A program made the translations under genes and the position numbers. This document shows positions 22,337 to 22,800 of a DNA stretch of 22,800 nt, in pieces; positions within the stretch are counted from its first letter, which is position 1; every line of letters starts with the position of its first letter. The notes beneath the pieces are model-generated. The model was not told the origin of the DNA. It saw only the letters and a list, made by a program, of their open reading frames with translations, and searched no databases. Location: contig CAYUER010000014.1 of assembly GCA_964443785.1 (NCBI GenBank), positions 1 to 22,800 on the forward strand, read 5' to 3'. Source of the DNA: CALMZN01 sp964443785 (GTDB lineage: Bacteria > Patescibacteriota > Patescibacteriia > UBA1558 > GWA2-36-10).

Positions 22337-22763
22337 AAAAGCAAAAATAGTAGCTGTTTCTGGTGGCTTTGACCCAGTGCACATCGGGCATGTGCGCATG
22401 TTTCAGTCAGCTAAAAAACTCGGTGACAAATTAGTAGTTATTTTAAATAATGATAATTGGCTAAAAAAGAAAAAAGGCTATGTCTTCATGTACGAAAAAG
22501 AAAGAAAAGAAATTATTGAAGCTTTTTCTGTAGTTGATCAAGTGGTAATTTCCAAACACGCGAAAAATTCTCAAGACATGAGTGTCTGTGCAGAGCTAAA
22601 AAAAATAAAGCCAGATATTTTTGCCAATGGCGGTGATAGAAAACTCGATAATATACCAGAAGTAGCTGTTTGCAAAAAAATAAATTGTCAGATGGTCTTT
22701 AATGTAGGTCGTGGTGGTAAAGTACAATCTAGTTCTTGGCTCATCAAAAAGCTAAAAATATAA
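22326..22763 (+). CDS. Cytidylyltransferase-like nucleotidyltransferase
   Basis: A 145-residue protein of the HxGH nucleotidyltransferase family, which transfers an NMP from an NTP to a phosphorylated substrate (as in glycerol-3-phosphate cytidylyltransferase, RfaE domain II or PPAT). GGFDPVHIGHVRMFQSAKKL (residues 13-32) contains the HIGH signature (H19, H22) and the Lys-rich segment NDNWLKKKKG follows; the late SSSW block corresponds to the family's second nucleotide-binding motif. The substrate is undetermined; a lipid- or sugar-phosphate headgroup is plausible. The ATG at 22326 overlaps the upstream stop and starts just before the first strand; an in-frame ATG at 22212 reads into the coiled-coil gene and is rejected. 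Confidence 0.85.
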   Translation: MKNKKAKIVAVSGGFDPVHIGHVRMFQSAKKLGDKLVVILNNDNWLKKKKGYVFMYEKERKEIIEAFSVVDQVVISKHAKNSQDMSVCAELKKIKPDIFANGGDRKLDNIPEVAVCKKINCQMVFNVGRGGKVQSSSWLIKKLKI

Positions 22764-22781
22764 AAAATTAAATTATAATTT

Positions 22782-22800
22782 ATGAACTATCAAAAAAACA
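22782..22800 (+). CDS. Possible start of a further gene
   Basis: ATG at 22782 opens a frame (Met-Asn-Tyr-Gln-Lys) that runs off the window. TATAAT at 22774-22779 is only two bases upstream and would not include this ATG in a transcript, so the real start could lie further on. Confidence 0.25.

Noticed and set aside
62..22763. UGA recoded to glycine, as in Gracilibacteria
   Set aside because: No gene has an in-frame TGA, and all identified proteins are full length under the standard code.
1..22800. CRISPR arrays, insertion sequences, phage genes
   Set aside because: No regularly spaced repeats, transposase motifs or phage proteins were seen; the only notable repeats are the hairpins and short repeats listed.

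Overview
The window looks like a piece of a small AT-rich genome from the Candidate Phyla Radiation (Patescibacteria; Falkowbacteria/Parcubacteria-like is my guess). The pointers are an archaeal-type AMP phosphorylase, a very compact alanyl-tRNA synthetase, a sigma-region-4 protein fused to HARE-type winged helices, a beta-propeller membrane protein and a VirD4-like ATPase with a zinc ribbon. Shine-Dalgarno sequences are almost absent. All 17 stop codons I can place are TAA (14) or TAG (3), and no TGA interrupts a reading frame, so this is the standard code with UGA unused as a stop in this sample. Two 100-N scaffold gaps are present (14843-14942 and 20989-21088).

Layout. 1-5650: a membrane-anchored cyclophilin, typA/bipA, uppS and a beta-propeller membrane protein, mostly single-gene units with strong promoters and terminators. 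5700-8350: secD-secF, where SecD carries a parvulin-type prolyl isomerase domain inside its extracytoplasmic region. 8424-9650: a protein with sigma-70 region 4 but no region 2, followed by HARE-like winged helices. 9686-14839: a probable operon of a membrane protein, a VirD4/HerA-like ATPase, AMP phosphorylase and a NUDIX hydrolase, ended by the first gap. 14943-15070: on the minus strand, the first codons of a gene with a perfect Shine-Dalgarno and its own promoter, cut by the gap. 15082-16165: mnmA. 16166-17411: about 1.25 kb with no convincing protein gene but three successive promoter - structured RNA - terminator units, the third opening with a tRNA-like cloverleaf. 17349-19166: alaS. 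19150-22140: hpf and secA, with a three-armed inverted repeat over the hpf start and the second gap inside secA. 22142-22800: a small coiled-coil protein, a nucleotidyltransferase and perhaps the start of one more gene.

How it works together. The recognised genes are mainly housekeeping: protein export (SecA, SecD, SecF), folding of exported proteins (cyclophilin, SecD parvulin domain), translation and tRNA (TypA, MnmA, AlaRS, HPF), cell-wall lipid carrier synthesis (UppS) and nucleotide salvage (AMP phosphorylase). Three themes stand out: gene expression with little SD use, apparent leaderless mRNAs (typA, uppS, mnmA) and a repeated TAA-T-ATG junction between cotranscribed genes; domain compaction or fusion (SecD-parvulin, sigma4-HARE, short AlaRS); and a cluster of unidentified structured RNAs. 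Everything here comes from reading the sequence by eye; no database or folding search was run.
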